64,000 nucleotides of DNA from Antedon mediterranea (Eukaryota; Echinodermata; Crinoidea; Comatulida; Antedonidae): assembly GCF_964355755.1 (NCBI RefSeq), contig NC_092680.1, positions 12,563,001 to 12,627,000 of the forward strand. Direction: 5' to 3'. A program made the translations under genes and the position numbers. Shown piece after piece: positions 45,438-57,702 of the stretch (its first letter is position 1; each line of letters opens with the position of its first letter). The notes under the pieces are model-generated. The model saw only the letters and a list, made by a program, of their open reading frames with translations. It made no database searches and had not been told where the DNA came from.

Positions 45438-48009
45438 ACTTAACAGTTCTTTTCAGAATTAATATACGTGGTGTACCGCAAACTTTAAAAAAATTGAGGT
45501 CAATGATTAAATGTGACAATACTAAAATTTATGACCATTTCTTGAAATAAATACTCATTAGAGTGGATAGAAACATGTATGTTTTGAACAATTTAATATA
45601 AAAATAAAATCTTTATGACCAAGGGTTACTGAGATATGACCTTCAGGTGTAAACAAGGTCAAATGTCAAAAGTTGTATTTCTGGCCATTTTGTATGAAAA
45701 TGTTTTATTAAATTGCATATTCTGAACATTAAAAGAATCAACATCAAACCTCTATGACCACTGGTTGTCAAGATATAGAACGAATACAAAAATAGTCTAA
45801 ATTATTGCGAAAATCGTTATACAATAATGTCAAAGGTCAAAAGTGATATTTTCCATCAAATTTCAAAAATATGTTTCATTAAAGCTAATATAAATATGGA
45901 TACTCCAAACTATTTAAAACAAAAATAAAATCGTTATGACCATTGGTTACGAAGATATGTAAAAACGAGGTCAAAGGTCAAAAGTCGTATTTCTGGTCAT
46001 TTTGTATGAAAATGTTTTATTATAGTAGATAGGAACGTGCATTTTCTGAACAATATAAGACCAAAATCAAACCTCTATGATCACTCGTCAAGATATAGGT
46101 CGAATACAAAAATAGTCTAAATTATTGCGAAAATCGCTATGCAATAATGTCAAAGGTCAAAAATGATATTTCCCGTCAAATTTAAAAAACATGTTCCATT
46201 AAAGCTAATATAAATATGAATATTCTGAACAATTTAAGACAAAAATAAAATCTTTATGAACAGGGGTTACCAAGATATGACCCTTATGTAAAAACAAGGT
46301 CAAAGGTCAAAAGTGGCATTTACGGCCATTTTGAACGAAAACTTTTCATTATAGTACATAGAAATGTGCATATTCTGAACAATTAATTTAAGACCAAAAT
46401 CAGACCTCTATGATCAGTCTTTGTCAAGTACCGTCTATATTTATGATTTTGATAAATCCAAGATGGCCACCAAAATGGCCCCCAAAAAACCCCATGGGAC
46501 AATATTTCGTCTTGGGAACATCAAAAAATGTTAATTACATATATTCAGGATTACAAAAATGTACATTAAAAAAATACATCATGGGGGTGCACGGTGACCC
46601 CTCCTTCCTACTAGACTACATCTTCAGAGCATTCCGTTGGACAGTCACAAATACTACGTCTCATAGATTTAAACTTCACTGTGGTAGACAAAAATGTAAC
46701 TTTCAGTAAGCGCATTAATATTAATAGTATAATTAGTATAATATTATATATAATAGTATATTAGTATTACTTACTGTAGGTGGATGTATAACACTCAGTT
46801 AGTTGCTTTGGTGAACAAAATGAAACGTTGGTTTCTAGAGCGAAGGAAGAAATGTTAAATTTCAAAATTTTTAAATGGCATACTAATTAAATAGTTATAG
46901 AGCGACGAAGCACACGTGCACATACTCTAGGTTCTAGACCGTGATTTGAATTAGTATTAGCAAAAACATAAATATGTTGGTACGTATGGCGTTTCATTTG
47001 TATAATAATTGTACTCAATCATGTAGTTTTCAGACAAAAATCGAAACGCCGACAGTGCGCATGATCTAACGTTCCAGATCGTCTTACTCACCTTTTGGTA
47101 AATAAAACGTTACACATAAGCAATTGTTGGCCATGTATTTTGATTCACATTCTACGAGGCATTTATTTCGTGTGTATGGTCCACTCAGGAATGAAAGATC
47201 ACCATCTTCGATGCAATTACCGTATGGACGTGGTAGACTAACAACCTGTAATGTGGCCATGATTTCAAATTGGTTTTTTTTCAAGACAAAAACAAATCCA
47301 GTAATTTGTATTATTTGTACCACCAAGATGTTCATGAGCCCGGATTTAAAAAACTTATTTGAACAAAAGATGAAATTTCTATAGAGAAAATTAATCAATA
47401 CAGAAAACGTTTCAGGAAGAATGAGATAATTGATAAATACTGTATGAATGAATAATGATGCGCTAACAATGTTTGTTTATAGTGAGAATTATAACGATGG
47501 TAAAAATGTCGAAAAACATGTTGATAAATTATAAAGATGAGAATGATGTTGATCGGATATTGTCTAACTAATACATACTGTTGATTTTCGAAGTGTGATC
47601 TGGGTCTCTGTACCTATCGACACATCCATCCCCGACGCCAGCACGTTCGGCCGGTCATCTTTATTCGCCACAGCAATTCGAAATCCGATACTTTCCCGAG
47701 GTGATGAGTAGTATTCAAATGAATCAGCATACAGAATCAAATTTAACCCATAAAAATTACCTACAAATATTATTGTATTAGTATTAATTAATTAACTAAT
47801 TAATCTATTTAGGGTCTATAAATTGTTGAACAATTTGTACTATTGTTATAAAATATGTTACACTTTACATGCGTAAATGCGAATGATGTACAAAACTGAC
47901 TATGGAAAGTATGAAAATTAAAAAATAGTATATCAACTGACATATACGTGAGCAGAGCCAAAAACTAACGTTTGAAAAGTTGTCGAATGAAATGTTATCA
48001 CATGAAATC

Positions 48010-48300
48010 ACGAACAAGCGAACGGTGTGTAATACTGGCCAATCGAAAGTAGGTGATTGAAATGCAACCACTTTAACTCAAGAAAATACGTTCGGTGCGA
48101 AAAATCGCCGTTTGGAAAGTCGATGCTTCAAATATCATGGTTTGAACACGAACAAGCGAACGGTGTGTAATACTGGCCAATCGAAAGTAAGTGATTGAAA
48201 TGCAACCACTTTAACTCAAGAAAATACGTTCGGTGCGAAAAATCGCTGTTTGGAAAGTCGATGCTTCAAATATCATGGTTTGAACTCACGAACGGGCGTA
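48010..48300. repeat. 140-bp tandem repeat, about two copies
   Basis: CACGAACAAGCGAACGGTGTGTAATACTGGCC begins near 48008 and again near 48148, followed in both by GCAACCACTTTAACTCAAG, ACGTTCGGTGCGAAAAATCG and AAAGTCGATGCTTCAAATATC; the second copy differs by single bases. Confidence 0.9.
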
Positions 48301-48473
48301 TCGTGTGCAAAACAGTTGTTTAAACTGTTGAACAGACGAACGGTGTATAAAACAGGCAATGTATTAGAATTATAATTCGATGAACTATAATTAAGATGCT
48401 TTGTTTGAAATATTCATGAACAACATGAAATGTTGATAAATGAGTTGGCTAATATATACTTGTATTAACGTTA

Positions 48474-49581
48474 TAGTGGGGAACCTATATAGATTTTAAT
48501 GCTCAAGTTGAGTTCTTGGCAGTTTTGGAATCCTTGGGACCAGCATAATTCATTGCAACTGGGGGCCAATTTTTCCCGACCCTATTTTGGCCGCCATCTT
48601 GGATTTCAAAATGGCCCCCATTTTTTACTCAAAACTCCTATTTTAAACCACGTACGAACGTAATTTGTGTGATAAATCTTACAATAGTATGATAAATCAA
48701 TCCAATGGTACAATTTATAATAATAGCATATGGCAGCCATATTGAATTCCAAGATGGCCGCCATTAAAAACGTATATAATGTATGCATTTTATAGTCAGG
48801 GTCCTCGTGTATTTCCGTAGGATTTTAATGCCCAAAGTGAGATTTCACTTCTTTAATATGGTGGTAGGATACCAAAAATGCTAGGTAACCAATTTTCACG
48901 ATCCCGTAACCATGGTAACAGCCCCAAGATCAAAATGGCGCCCAATCTCCGTATCCCTTTGGTCTATGAACAAGATATTGGTATCAAAATACTCGGAGCG
49001 TATATATTTATATTCATTGTAATGGAACATTTTTACGAAATGTAATAGGAAATGGTATTTTTCTGCACTATTGACCTTTGACCTTGACTTGCATTGTATC
49101 TAAAAAACGGCTGGTCATTGAAATTTAAAAATGGTCTCAAATTGCTGAGACCATACATATTTATATTTATTATAATGCAACATTTTGTTAGAAAATGACC
49201 GGAAGTAAAGTTATTGACGGAAATACATGAGGACCCTGACTATAAAATGCATACATTATATACGTTTTTAATGGCGGCCATCTTGGATTTCAATATGGCT
49301 GCCATATGCTATGATTATAAATTTTACCATTGGACTGATTTATCATAATATTGTAAGATTTATCACACAAATTACGTTCGTACGTGGTTTAAAATAGGAG
49401 CTACTATCAGTTTTGAGTAAAAAATGGGGGCCATTTTGAAATCCAAGATGGCGGCCAAAATAGGGTCGGGAAAAATTGGCCCCCTGTTGCAATGAATTCT
49501 GCTGATCCCAAGGATTCCAAAACTGCCAAGAACTCAACTTGAGCATTAAAATCTCACGGAATTACATTAGGTTCCCCACTA
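48474..49581. mobile_element. 1.1 kb foldback element, with an inner inverted repeat
   Basis: Ends TAGTGGGGAACCTA and TAGGTTCCCCACTA, flanked by TTA (48471-48473 and 49582-49584). Arms contain CTCAAGTTGAGTTCTTGGCAG and CCAAGATGGCGGCC. The centre (48793-49242) is itself an inverted repeat with ends TAGTCAGGGTCCTC and GAGGACCCTGACTA, which looks like a second element nested at the middle of the first. Confidence 0.85.
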
Positions 49582-49584
49582 TTA

Positions 49585-52500
49585 GATTAATTCAATTATT
49601 GCTGCCTGAGCTCAACATTCTTTAGATGGTTTGTGTTATGGGTAGTTTGTTCGGCGTATTGTCGTTTGGGCTAGTGGTAGATGGTCACACATTGTATTGG
49701 ATGGTGTAGATACTATGTGAATTGGATGGTTTGAATTTTGTACGAATTAATTATTGGTGGATGGTATGTATTATGTATTTTTGGCGGGTTTGGCTTTCCA
49801 TAATAACCATCTGTTTATGTATATTAACAAAGATTGTCTCATTGTATACAGTCGGAGAGCCGCGTTGGGAAATATGACCGTTATCGCGAAATTTTCGACT
49901 TCGCATGACGTCATTAATTTTAGAAGCCCTCTCTCGGCACAGAGGCATCAACGTTTCGCGCGAAAACATTAGCATAAAGTATACGTCATTTTATAGCTGT
50001 TTAATAAACATTAATAGGCGAAAAATTAACCATATATGGTAAGATCAGTTCCTTATATGTTTAAGATGTCGCAGGTCACCTAATTTTCGGAATAATTTGT
50101 TGGATTTGTTGTCAGTGACAGTTTCTTTCCAAAGTTCGTGTGCAGCCGTCAAAGCTGAAGTTTTCTAACTTGTGTTTGTTTACAAATTTTCCATTAGTGG
50201 GATTTGCATCCCATACAGTGAATTACCAAAAAATCGGCGTATATGGATAGAGTAAGTATCAATAGTCTGTTTTACGTTAAAATTGGCTTGAAACCCTATT
50301 TAAGCTTCCTACAGCGAACATTTTAAAAAAGGTCCTCATTTCACATAATTGTTACGTCTCGCGGCACTAGTTCCGTCGTGTGTTGGTTGTGGTTGTTGCA
50401 GGTGTGGTTGTGCACGACCTGGTGGATCGTTGTCGTAATATCGGCCTAGGCTTAGCCTTAGTAACATGTTGATAATTAAAATACTTTAGTTACAATTTAA
50501 TATTATTAAAGTTTCGTTAATCCTATACTCTATATTGAAGATGCGTTGGGAAGGTTTTAAAAAGATAATTAAGCCAATCGCAGCCTGACATATAGTTAAA
50601 TATCCTCATTATTGGCAACTGATGGGTACAATTTATTTACTGTATTAATAATTATACAATAAATATACAGACACAAGGAAGTTTTGTGTTTAGTGCTTTT
50701 TTATGGTAGGCCTACAGTACAGTCATATTTTATCTGAATATGTTTTCAGGTTGTGGAATAATTATATAATTATACAGTATTTAAGAAAATGTTTTCGTCA
50801 TAGTGACAATTATTTAAATAGTTCTTTACATTTCAGCTATTCATTTTCATTTCAGGTTTTTTGTTGGTATCAAGATTTTCTACCTCGTTCTTCAATATGA
50901 GGTTGGACGGTGGAAGCTGTAAAGTGGTTTTCTCGATTTCAATATCATTGCTGATAGTTTTTCATTTTATTCGCTAATATAACATATACATTTATATTCA
51001 TTTAAGTTGTAGAAGTGTTTCAGATCAGTAAATTTTTATAAAGATATAAATTAAGTTGCAATTGATTGATTGATTTACTTTATTAACCAGAGTCGCACAG
51101 ATGCATACAATATAAACATAAAACAATCATAAAATCAGTACAACAGTAAGACTCAAGTAAAAATGATATCTCAAAAAGTACATATGGTGGCATATTTTAT
51201 ATTTACAGTATTAGGCCTAGCTAGTTTGTTATGTCTGATGAACAAGGTGCTATTAAAAGTTTTTATATACAGTAGTATTTACTATTTGTATCAGTACAGT
51301 AATTGTTTGAAAGGTTGTATTTTTTCACATTCTGTATATGTATACATAAAAAGAAAAAATGTATTGCTTGTGTGAAATGTAAGTTGTATCTAATAAAGTA
51401 ATAGAATATTTCTGTATACAAGTGTGACATTTACTGCCAGATATTGATATACTGATAAGTACCAACCAATTAACAATACTCAAGTAAATGATGGGCTAAT
51501 AATTATCTTTTTTAAAAACATGACCATATAAAAATACATGGTTGAGTCTCTCAAACAAAAGATGCCTGATTTTATAAATAACATTCCCCACCATATTTAT
51601 ATATAAATTGAAAATGGGTTATCTTTTGGCACTTTGTTTTTCAATTTATTGTTTTTTAACAGTTTTTGTAATTTTTTCTGGGCCTAGGTTCTTCTTCAGG
51701 CTTCTTCTTGCTTGGTATATGAGCTGGGATAGACCTACCAGCCTAGATTATGGAATACCCAGATTATGTCTACTTCTACTCCAGCTACTATAGGCCCTAC
51801 TATAACACAAACTACTATCAGAATTACCTAGCCTAACTAGGCCTAGAAAATACTATTTTTAGGCATAGCTAGGCTAGAAGTTAAGTAAGTAATTATAGTA
51901 GCTAGTCTAAGTAGGCCTTTCCTAGCTCAGAAACCAAATAGAACAATAATCGGGCAGCAGATTGAAACCTTAGGCCTGTGACGCAGTACGCCTGCATGAA
52001 CAACCGGATTAAACAGGGACACGATTCGGTCCGGGTCGATTCGTACCAGCTTCGTAAAACGTAAACAAAGTTTCAAAATGGCGGTTTTTCGATCGTAACT
52101 GAACAGAAATGTAGTAGGTTTGGTTTGATTAGTGGGAGTTGCATCCCAAGAAAGCTTAAAATTAGATTTTTATTTTAATAGATAGCTTAATAGTTTATCT
52201 TGAAAGGATTTTAAATTCGCTTTGAAACCTTATCTAGAAAATATGAAATTTAATGATTTTTTACCATCATTTAAAAAAAAATATAAATAAAAAAGTTTAT
52301 ACACAAAATAATGATATTTCTCGAAACAAAAAAACTGTGGAATTTAGATCACAGTTTTTATCATTATTTACGCTTGCAGTTCAACTATTGAAATACGTTT
52401 ATTGATTTCATTTAATATCAAAATTATACAATTTTCAAAGTGTACTAAAATAGCAAAAATTCCAACATTTTCCACGAAGCGCGCCCTCACAATGAATGAA

Positions 52501-52958
52501 ATCAGTGATGCGTTACCAACGCGGCTTTCCGACTGTATATTTTAGACCAAAAATAGAATGAAAATGTTGCTACTGTACAATACTATTATTAATTATGTTT
52601 ATATTTTAAGTTATAGTTTCTTTTGTTTAATAATTGTATTTCTCTTAATTTGTTATTTAAAAAAAAATATTTTTCAGTATATTATATAATACGTTTCCAA
52701 AAATGTATATTGTATTCATAATTAATAAAGACAAACGTATGGAACGCCGTTCATCTGATCGAAGTTGTGTAACGACGTTCCAGCATCAACTGATTATCAT
52801 TGACAATGCTGTGGCTATCTCGATAGATCTGATAATTTATTTATCAAAACAATAAAGTAAAACCAGTCAGAAAGAAAGTGCCGAGCTTTCGGATAAAACA
52901 CTCATCAGGACTTTCAAGTCACACAATCGTCATAAATTATAACTTGGTTAGGACTTAC
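49585..52958. other. Long intron of the DEG/ENaC gene, no exon found
   Basis: The exon with the family's Cys-Trp-Gly-Cys motif should fall between 52959 and 47760 but I could not find it. The stretch 49855-49965 is CpG-richer, and AGGCCTA words cluster at 51680-51930. A (TTGATTGATTGATT) run near 51065 resembles a LINE 3' tail. Confidence 0.4.
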
Positions 52959-54161
52959 AGTTTAAGCATGCTTTCGATACGATGTCCACTTTCTTGAATA
53001 AAGTCTTTTATATCACCTCCTCTAGGAAACTCGTCGTCGGCCGTTGATGCCGTGTAACCTTCGTAATTCATCACTTTCTTCTCAAAATCGGGTACCAATC
53101 CAATCGCTGGAAAGAGTTCTTTTAGATACCAATGTCCGTACTCGTAAAATCTGCCAACGCCTCCGAAATCTGTATATAATTTCGTGTTTCTGTGCGAATA
53201 ACAGATATCTTATTTATTAACAACAGTAGAACATAGAGACCGAGCAGTTGCATAACATAAATAGTAGAGTTTACAGTAAGATAAGATAATACTATTTATA
53301 AACCGCACATATCCACAAAGTGCTCAAGCAGTTGCATGAATGTAAATACACCTGTTTGTATCTTACTATATAAATTCGATAGTATTTCATTACATTTTAC
53401 CAAAATTCTGAAAACTAATTGTTTTATTTATTGGTAAGCATTAGTTCCCATTAAAATAATAAAAAATATAATAATATACAGATACAGATTCCTTTTATTA
53501 TCCAATCTAATGGAAATCACAGTGCTCATATCTTGGCTTGCCTTAAAAAATTATAAAGGAAAAAAGAACCAATCTGTTGTTATAATGTCGTATCCCAGCG
53601 GTAAATATGCCTAAAATAACGAAATAAAATTATACAGGCCTAACTATAATTGGATTGTTGGAAGATCATGTCTACTTTTTTCTATACACTATCGTTCGTT
53701 TTTTATCAACAAGTATATTTATTTTTTTATTTTTTAAAATTTTCAATCTTTCGACACTCAGAAACAAAAAAGTTGAAGGGGTCTGTCGAGGTAAAGCAAC
53801 AGTTTAAAAAACTGTCATCAAAAGATGTGCTTAACCAAACCCACGTCAACAATACATATTAACAAACAAAATTCAATATAAAAAAAACATAAAACAAATA
53901 AAATACAGTGCAAAATAATAAACTAATTATAAAAAATATAAAGAAAGATTTACCTGAACATATTTATATTGCAAATTGTTATGTTCGGAAATTCCAAAGC
54001 TTTGTGGTATTCGTAAGTGAATTTTGTGTTTTTATCAAACGTCAAATATAGTGAGACGGTCGTGTATACTTGGTAAGTTAAGATTGCGAACGAAGTACAC
54101 AAAATTAAAATCCAAAACAACCTAAAAGATATACATATATAAAAAAACAATATATATATTT

Positions 54162-54250
54162 ATCGTTTCAAATTAATTAATTAAATTTCAGTATATCACC
54201 GGGCGGTTTAGAATTAATGTTCTTTGCCTGATTTGTTTATATATATATAT
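54162..54250. repeat. ~90-bp direct repeat, copy A
   Basis: AATTAATTAATTAAATTTCAGTATATCACCGGGCGGTTTAGAATTAATGTTCT... occurs here and at 56965-57055 with few changes, flanking the Helitron, Penelope-like fragment and tRNA-like sequence. Confidence 0.85.
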
Positions 54251-54569
54251 ATATAAATCGTGGTAAATTTAACGCAGATCATGAAAGCGAAAGTGCTCGA
54301 TACAAAATCTAGAGCCAAATATAAATATAAATATAAATAAATGATAAAGACGCTAGTAAATTACCAACTGAACATTTTATTGCACTACGGGCTGTTTCAT
54401 GAGTATGAACTCAATATTCAGGTGCTTGGCTCTGAATGATAGTCACAAGTGAATACAAAAAGCTCTAATGAAGTTGTAAGGCAAACTGTTTATGTGAACA
54501 ATAGTATGCTAATTAGCAAGTACAACACGTCTCTATTTCCTGGACAGTCTATTGTTAACCAAATTCCTA

Positions 54570-56021
54570 TCTATATATAAATTTACGTAAGGGCAAAATT
54601 CGATAAATCGCAGTTTATTTCTAGAATTTTTACTCGATGGTATATAAAGTTGGTTCGTACTTTCGGTACTGATTTTAACCATCTGATGTAACCATGTTTA
54701 CTAATTAAATTGAGTTAGATAATTAGTTATTGACGATTAAAACGAATTTAGGTTCAACGATTTGCCCCAAATAGGGGTGTTTCGTGATCGTGGTATACAC
54801 TGTCTAATGGATGTCCAACTTGAAAAATACCCGCAGACAATAATGCGAGGATGCTTCGCATTTTCCTATCTCCTCCTACGATAATTGTTTTTAATAGCTG
54901 AAAACCGGTTGAACAGCTCGAGTACAGCATCATAATGTTGAAGACAGGCCGATTTTCTTTAAAAAATACTATTTTGATAGATTTAATATACGTTTATACA
55001 AATGTTTTGATCTGCGATAAATGGAACATTCCAATCTCTGTTCCACAAGTGTCTATTCCTCCCTCAGGCGTCGTAAAGACAAGTACTGTACAGTCATAAC
55101 AGAAATTCGATACATTTTTTCCCAATCTGTGGAATCCTTTTTTTTTAACGCATAATGAGCTAGCCTTTCCAGTCGCCGTCTATTATGTACAATCAACTTT
55201 ATTATTGCAGCTAAACCACCACCAACACCACCACCCTCCCCTCACTGGCATGAGTAGCGTTGTAAAGCCAGTAGAGGGCAGGCCTACAGTACGAATGATC
55301 AGTACATGCCCTAAACGCAGAACAACTTTGGTGGTTAGGAAACAACTTAATTTTAAATACAAGTTGGGTAGTGGGTAGCATAATTGGCTCTATGAAACAC
55401 TTGACCATTACGCCTACTAATTAAGTTGAGTTAGATAATTATTTATTGACGATTAAAGCGAATTTACGATTTGCCCCGAATAGAGGTGTTTAATATATTA
55501 CTGACAGTTCCTTCTGAACGTTTGTAATCATGTAACTTCAAAAAAATATAAACGTCGTATTAGTGATGTATCGTTACATGTACTGTACTATTTCAATCGA
55601 CTATGACGGTGACAGTTTCAACAAAGTATTAAATCGCAATGTTTTACTGTGTTTACTGGTATATTATTTGTAAAACATGAAAACAATTCATATTTCGTTA
55701 CTAAATCGTTAAAAATTGTTCGTCTTTGCATCCATCCTCTTCCCCATCCCTCAACCCAAATGTTACATACAAAACACAAATTCAGTTTGTTTCTTATTTT
55801 GTGACAAACTTCTTTTTCGGAAGTAATTGCCGGGGTGCTAATTTTAGTTGAGTACATAAATCACCGTGTCTATTTATTCGTTCATGTAAACAACATGTAT
55901 TATTGTCCTGCATGTGCATTTGAAATCGCCAGTTTTTTAAACGCTCAAATTACTATGTATTCGAGAACCATCTGTGGGCACGACCTAGATGGTACGCGAG
56001 CGAAGCGAGCGTACCATCTAG
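54570..56021 (+). mobile_element. Helitron (non-autonomous), copy 2
   Basis: Starts TCTATATATAAATTTACG after host A (54569) and ends with the hairpin AGATGGTACGC...GCGTACCATCT and CTAG before host T (56022). Shares ends and most internal blocks with the copy at 6547-7807 but is ~190 bp longer. It lies 9 bp beyond the stop codon of the Penelope-like fragment, in opposite orientation, inside a DEG/ENaC intron. Confidence 0.9.
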
Positions 56022-56030
56022 TTATCTAAA

Positions 56031-56880
56031 TTACTGATACCTTAATAGAAACTTTCTCCTATGTCTACATGCACTGACTAATTCGTTCCTATGGTTAAGT
56101 GAGCTGGTTTCAGGCTTGCATATGATATAATACTTCTCTTGTAAGCATAGATTCGGCCTACATCGTTTGTTAACATTGGAATATGGTTTACACTTTTTTA
56201 TTATTCGCCATTTAATGTTATACTTTATGTTATCATCTTTTAGCTTCCAGATGTACTGGCTAAGTGTTGTGCTGTTTTTGTATTTAACATTACGGAATGA
56301 ACTATTATGTGCGTTATATCTACATTTAAATGTGTTTTCGGTTAGTCCGACATATGTTTCAACTTTATCATCATCATTTGTTGTTACTGTAGCCTGATAA
56401 ACAACACCACTGGTTAGGCATTTCCCATCTAATGGGCATTCATTTCGACAGTTACATTGCTTGATGTTATCACAGGGCATATCATTACGTAATACATTTT
56501 TGTTGTGGGCCGATATTACAGACCCTAATTAGGCATGCAACTATATCTGATTTTAATGGTGTTTCTATTAAATATTTTTCTTAGCTCATGGTTATGTGGA
56601 AAATTCATCTACAGTCTTTAAGAACTCGTGCCCTATTTTGGTTTTCACGTTGGTACTGTAAGGCGGGTTGAACCAGATGATATTTCTTTTCCTTGTCTTC
56701 TTCATGTTATTTTGCGCGCTGGTATTGGTCGGGTTGTACTTCAGATTGTGGTCGTATCCACTTTCATACAATTCTTCTTGGTACGGTTTCTTTGATTCAT
56801 TGAAAACAGTTTCATTCGAAGAAATGTTTGATAATCTTTTGTTTATGCCTTCAGGGATGTTCTTAATTATTGATGGTTAG
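56031..56880 (-). mobile_element. Penelope-like element, 3' part with GIY-YIG endonuclease
   Basis: Minus strand reads PSIIKNIPEGINKRLSNISS, NIIWFNPPYSTNVKTKIG, then after a frameshift near 56605 ELRKIFNRNTIKIRYSCMPN, then SAHNKNVLRN, the Cys cluster CNCRNECPLDGKC, GIY-YIG-type VYQATV...TYVGLTENTFKCRYNAH, LSQYIWKLK and a conserved LCLQEKYYIICKPE/LNHRNEL end with a stop at 56031. Order and motifs are those of Penelope-like retroelements with a C-terminal GIY-YIG nuclease. The 5' half is missing. Confidence 0.85.
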
Positions 56881-56938
56881 GACATCTGCATATCAAGCAG
56901 GCGGTCCGAGTTCGAGTCTCGGTTGGGGCGACTTTTTC
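56875..56938 (+). other. tRNA-like fragment
   Basis: GGTTAGGACATCTGCATATCAAGCAGGCGG gives a D-arm end and a good anticodon stem-loop (CTGC ATATCAA GCAG), then GAGTTCGAGTCTC is a B-box-like T arm, followed by TTGGGGCGA and a T run. The 5' acceptor strand is missing and replaced by Penelope sequence, so this is a tRNA or SINE remnant at the truncation point. Confidence 0.5.
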
Positions 56939-56964
56939 TCATTCTCACAGATTTCCTCATCTTT

Positions 56965-57055
56965 ATCGTTTTAAATTAATTAATTAAATTTCAGTATATC
57001 ACCGGGCGGTTTAGAATTAATGTTCTATGCCTGTTGTGTTTATATTATATATATA
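56965..57055. repeat. ~90-bp direct repeat, copy B
   Basis: Second copy of the sequence at 54162-54250, including TCAGTATATCACCGGGCGGTTTAGAATTAATG and a trailing (TA)n run. Confidence 0.85.
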
Positions 57056-57249
57056 TAAATAAAACTGTACAGTGGTCGTATTAACTCAACACAGTAAACA
57101 AACCTTTCCTAATATTCTTTCACATAATTTTAAAAACTAGGAGAAAGGATATATAATATAGGCCTATGGAAAAAGTATTATAACAAGCAGGGCGACAACA
57201 TGCATTTTTTATATTGGCTAAATATAGGCCTACATAAATTCAAAATTAC

Positions 57250-57702
57250 TAATGCTTAGTTCCCACTTGAGACGCAACGCAAGGACGTAATGCATTGTAA
57301 AGCGTGGTTCCCACTAGTGACGCAACACAAGGACGTAACGAAACGCAAGTGAATTGACCTTTCATTTTGTTATATAACCGAATCATCTTTTTTTTATACA
57401 TTATGATTTACTGTATTATATCTCAAAAAAAAAATATATATTTATATATCAAATATCAGATATTATGTTTTACTCAAATATGAATGAAAGAAATAAATGT
57501 TTATTTGATTTGATTTGATTTGCGTCGTCGGTTCTCACTTGTGATTACGCAATACAGCACTTTGCGTCGATACGTCCCTGCGTTGCGTTCTAATGGGAAC
57601 CACGCTTTAGTGAGTTGACCAATCACAAGCGATGGATTATTCGACTGTCGCTTGTCATTGGTCAACTCATTTGCGTTGTGTCCTAGTGGGAACCAAGCTT
57701 AA
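57250..57702. mobile_element. MITE 'GTTCCCACTAG', one copy nested in another
   Basis: Outer ends GCTTAGTTCCCACTTGAGACGCAACGC and GCGTTGTGTCCTAGTGGGAACCAAGC; an inner element at 57298-57609 has ends AAGCGTGGTTCCCACTAGTGACGCAAC and TTCTAATGGGAACCACGCTT with TA flanks. Related copies are at 61234 and 61520. A LINE-like (TTTGATTTGATTTG) tail at 57500-57525 lies inside the inner element. Confidence 0.8.

Larger units (their letters stand above)
38752..46618. mobile_element. 7.87 kb foldback transposon inserted in a coding exon
   Basis: Ends TAGTAGGGTAGGAAGGAGGG and (reverse complement of the right end) TAGTCTAGTAGGAAGGAGGG, flanked by CAT (38749-38751 and 46619-46621). The host exon reads EDVYKTS when one CAT is kept. 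Arms of about 1.1 kb consist of diverged ~150-180-bp units with GGTCAAAGGTCA and TCATAGAGGT/CTCGGTAACC words. The interior contains Penelope-like and CR1 debris, a ~150-bp tandem repeat and a complete second foldback element. Confidence 0.9.
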
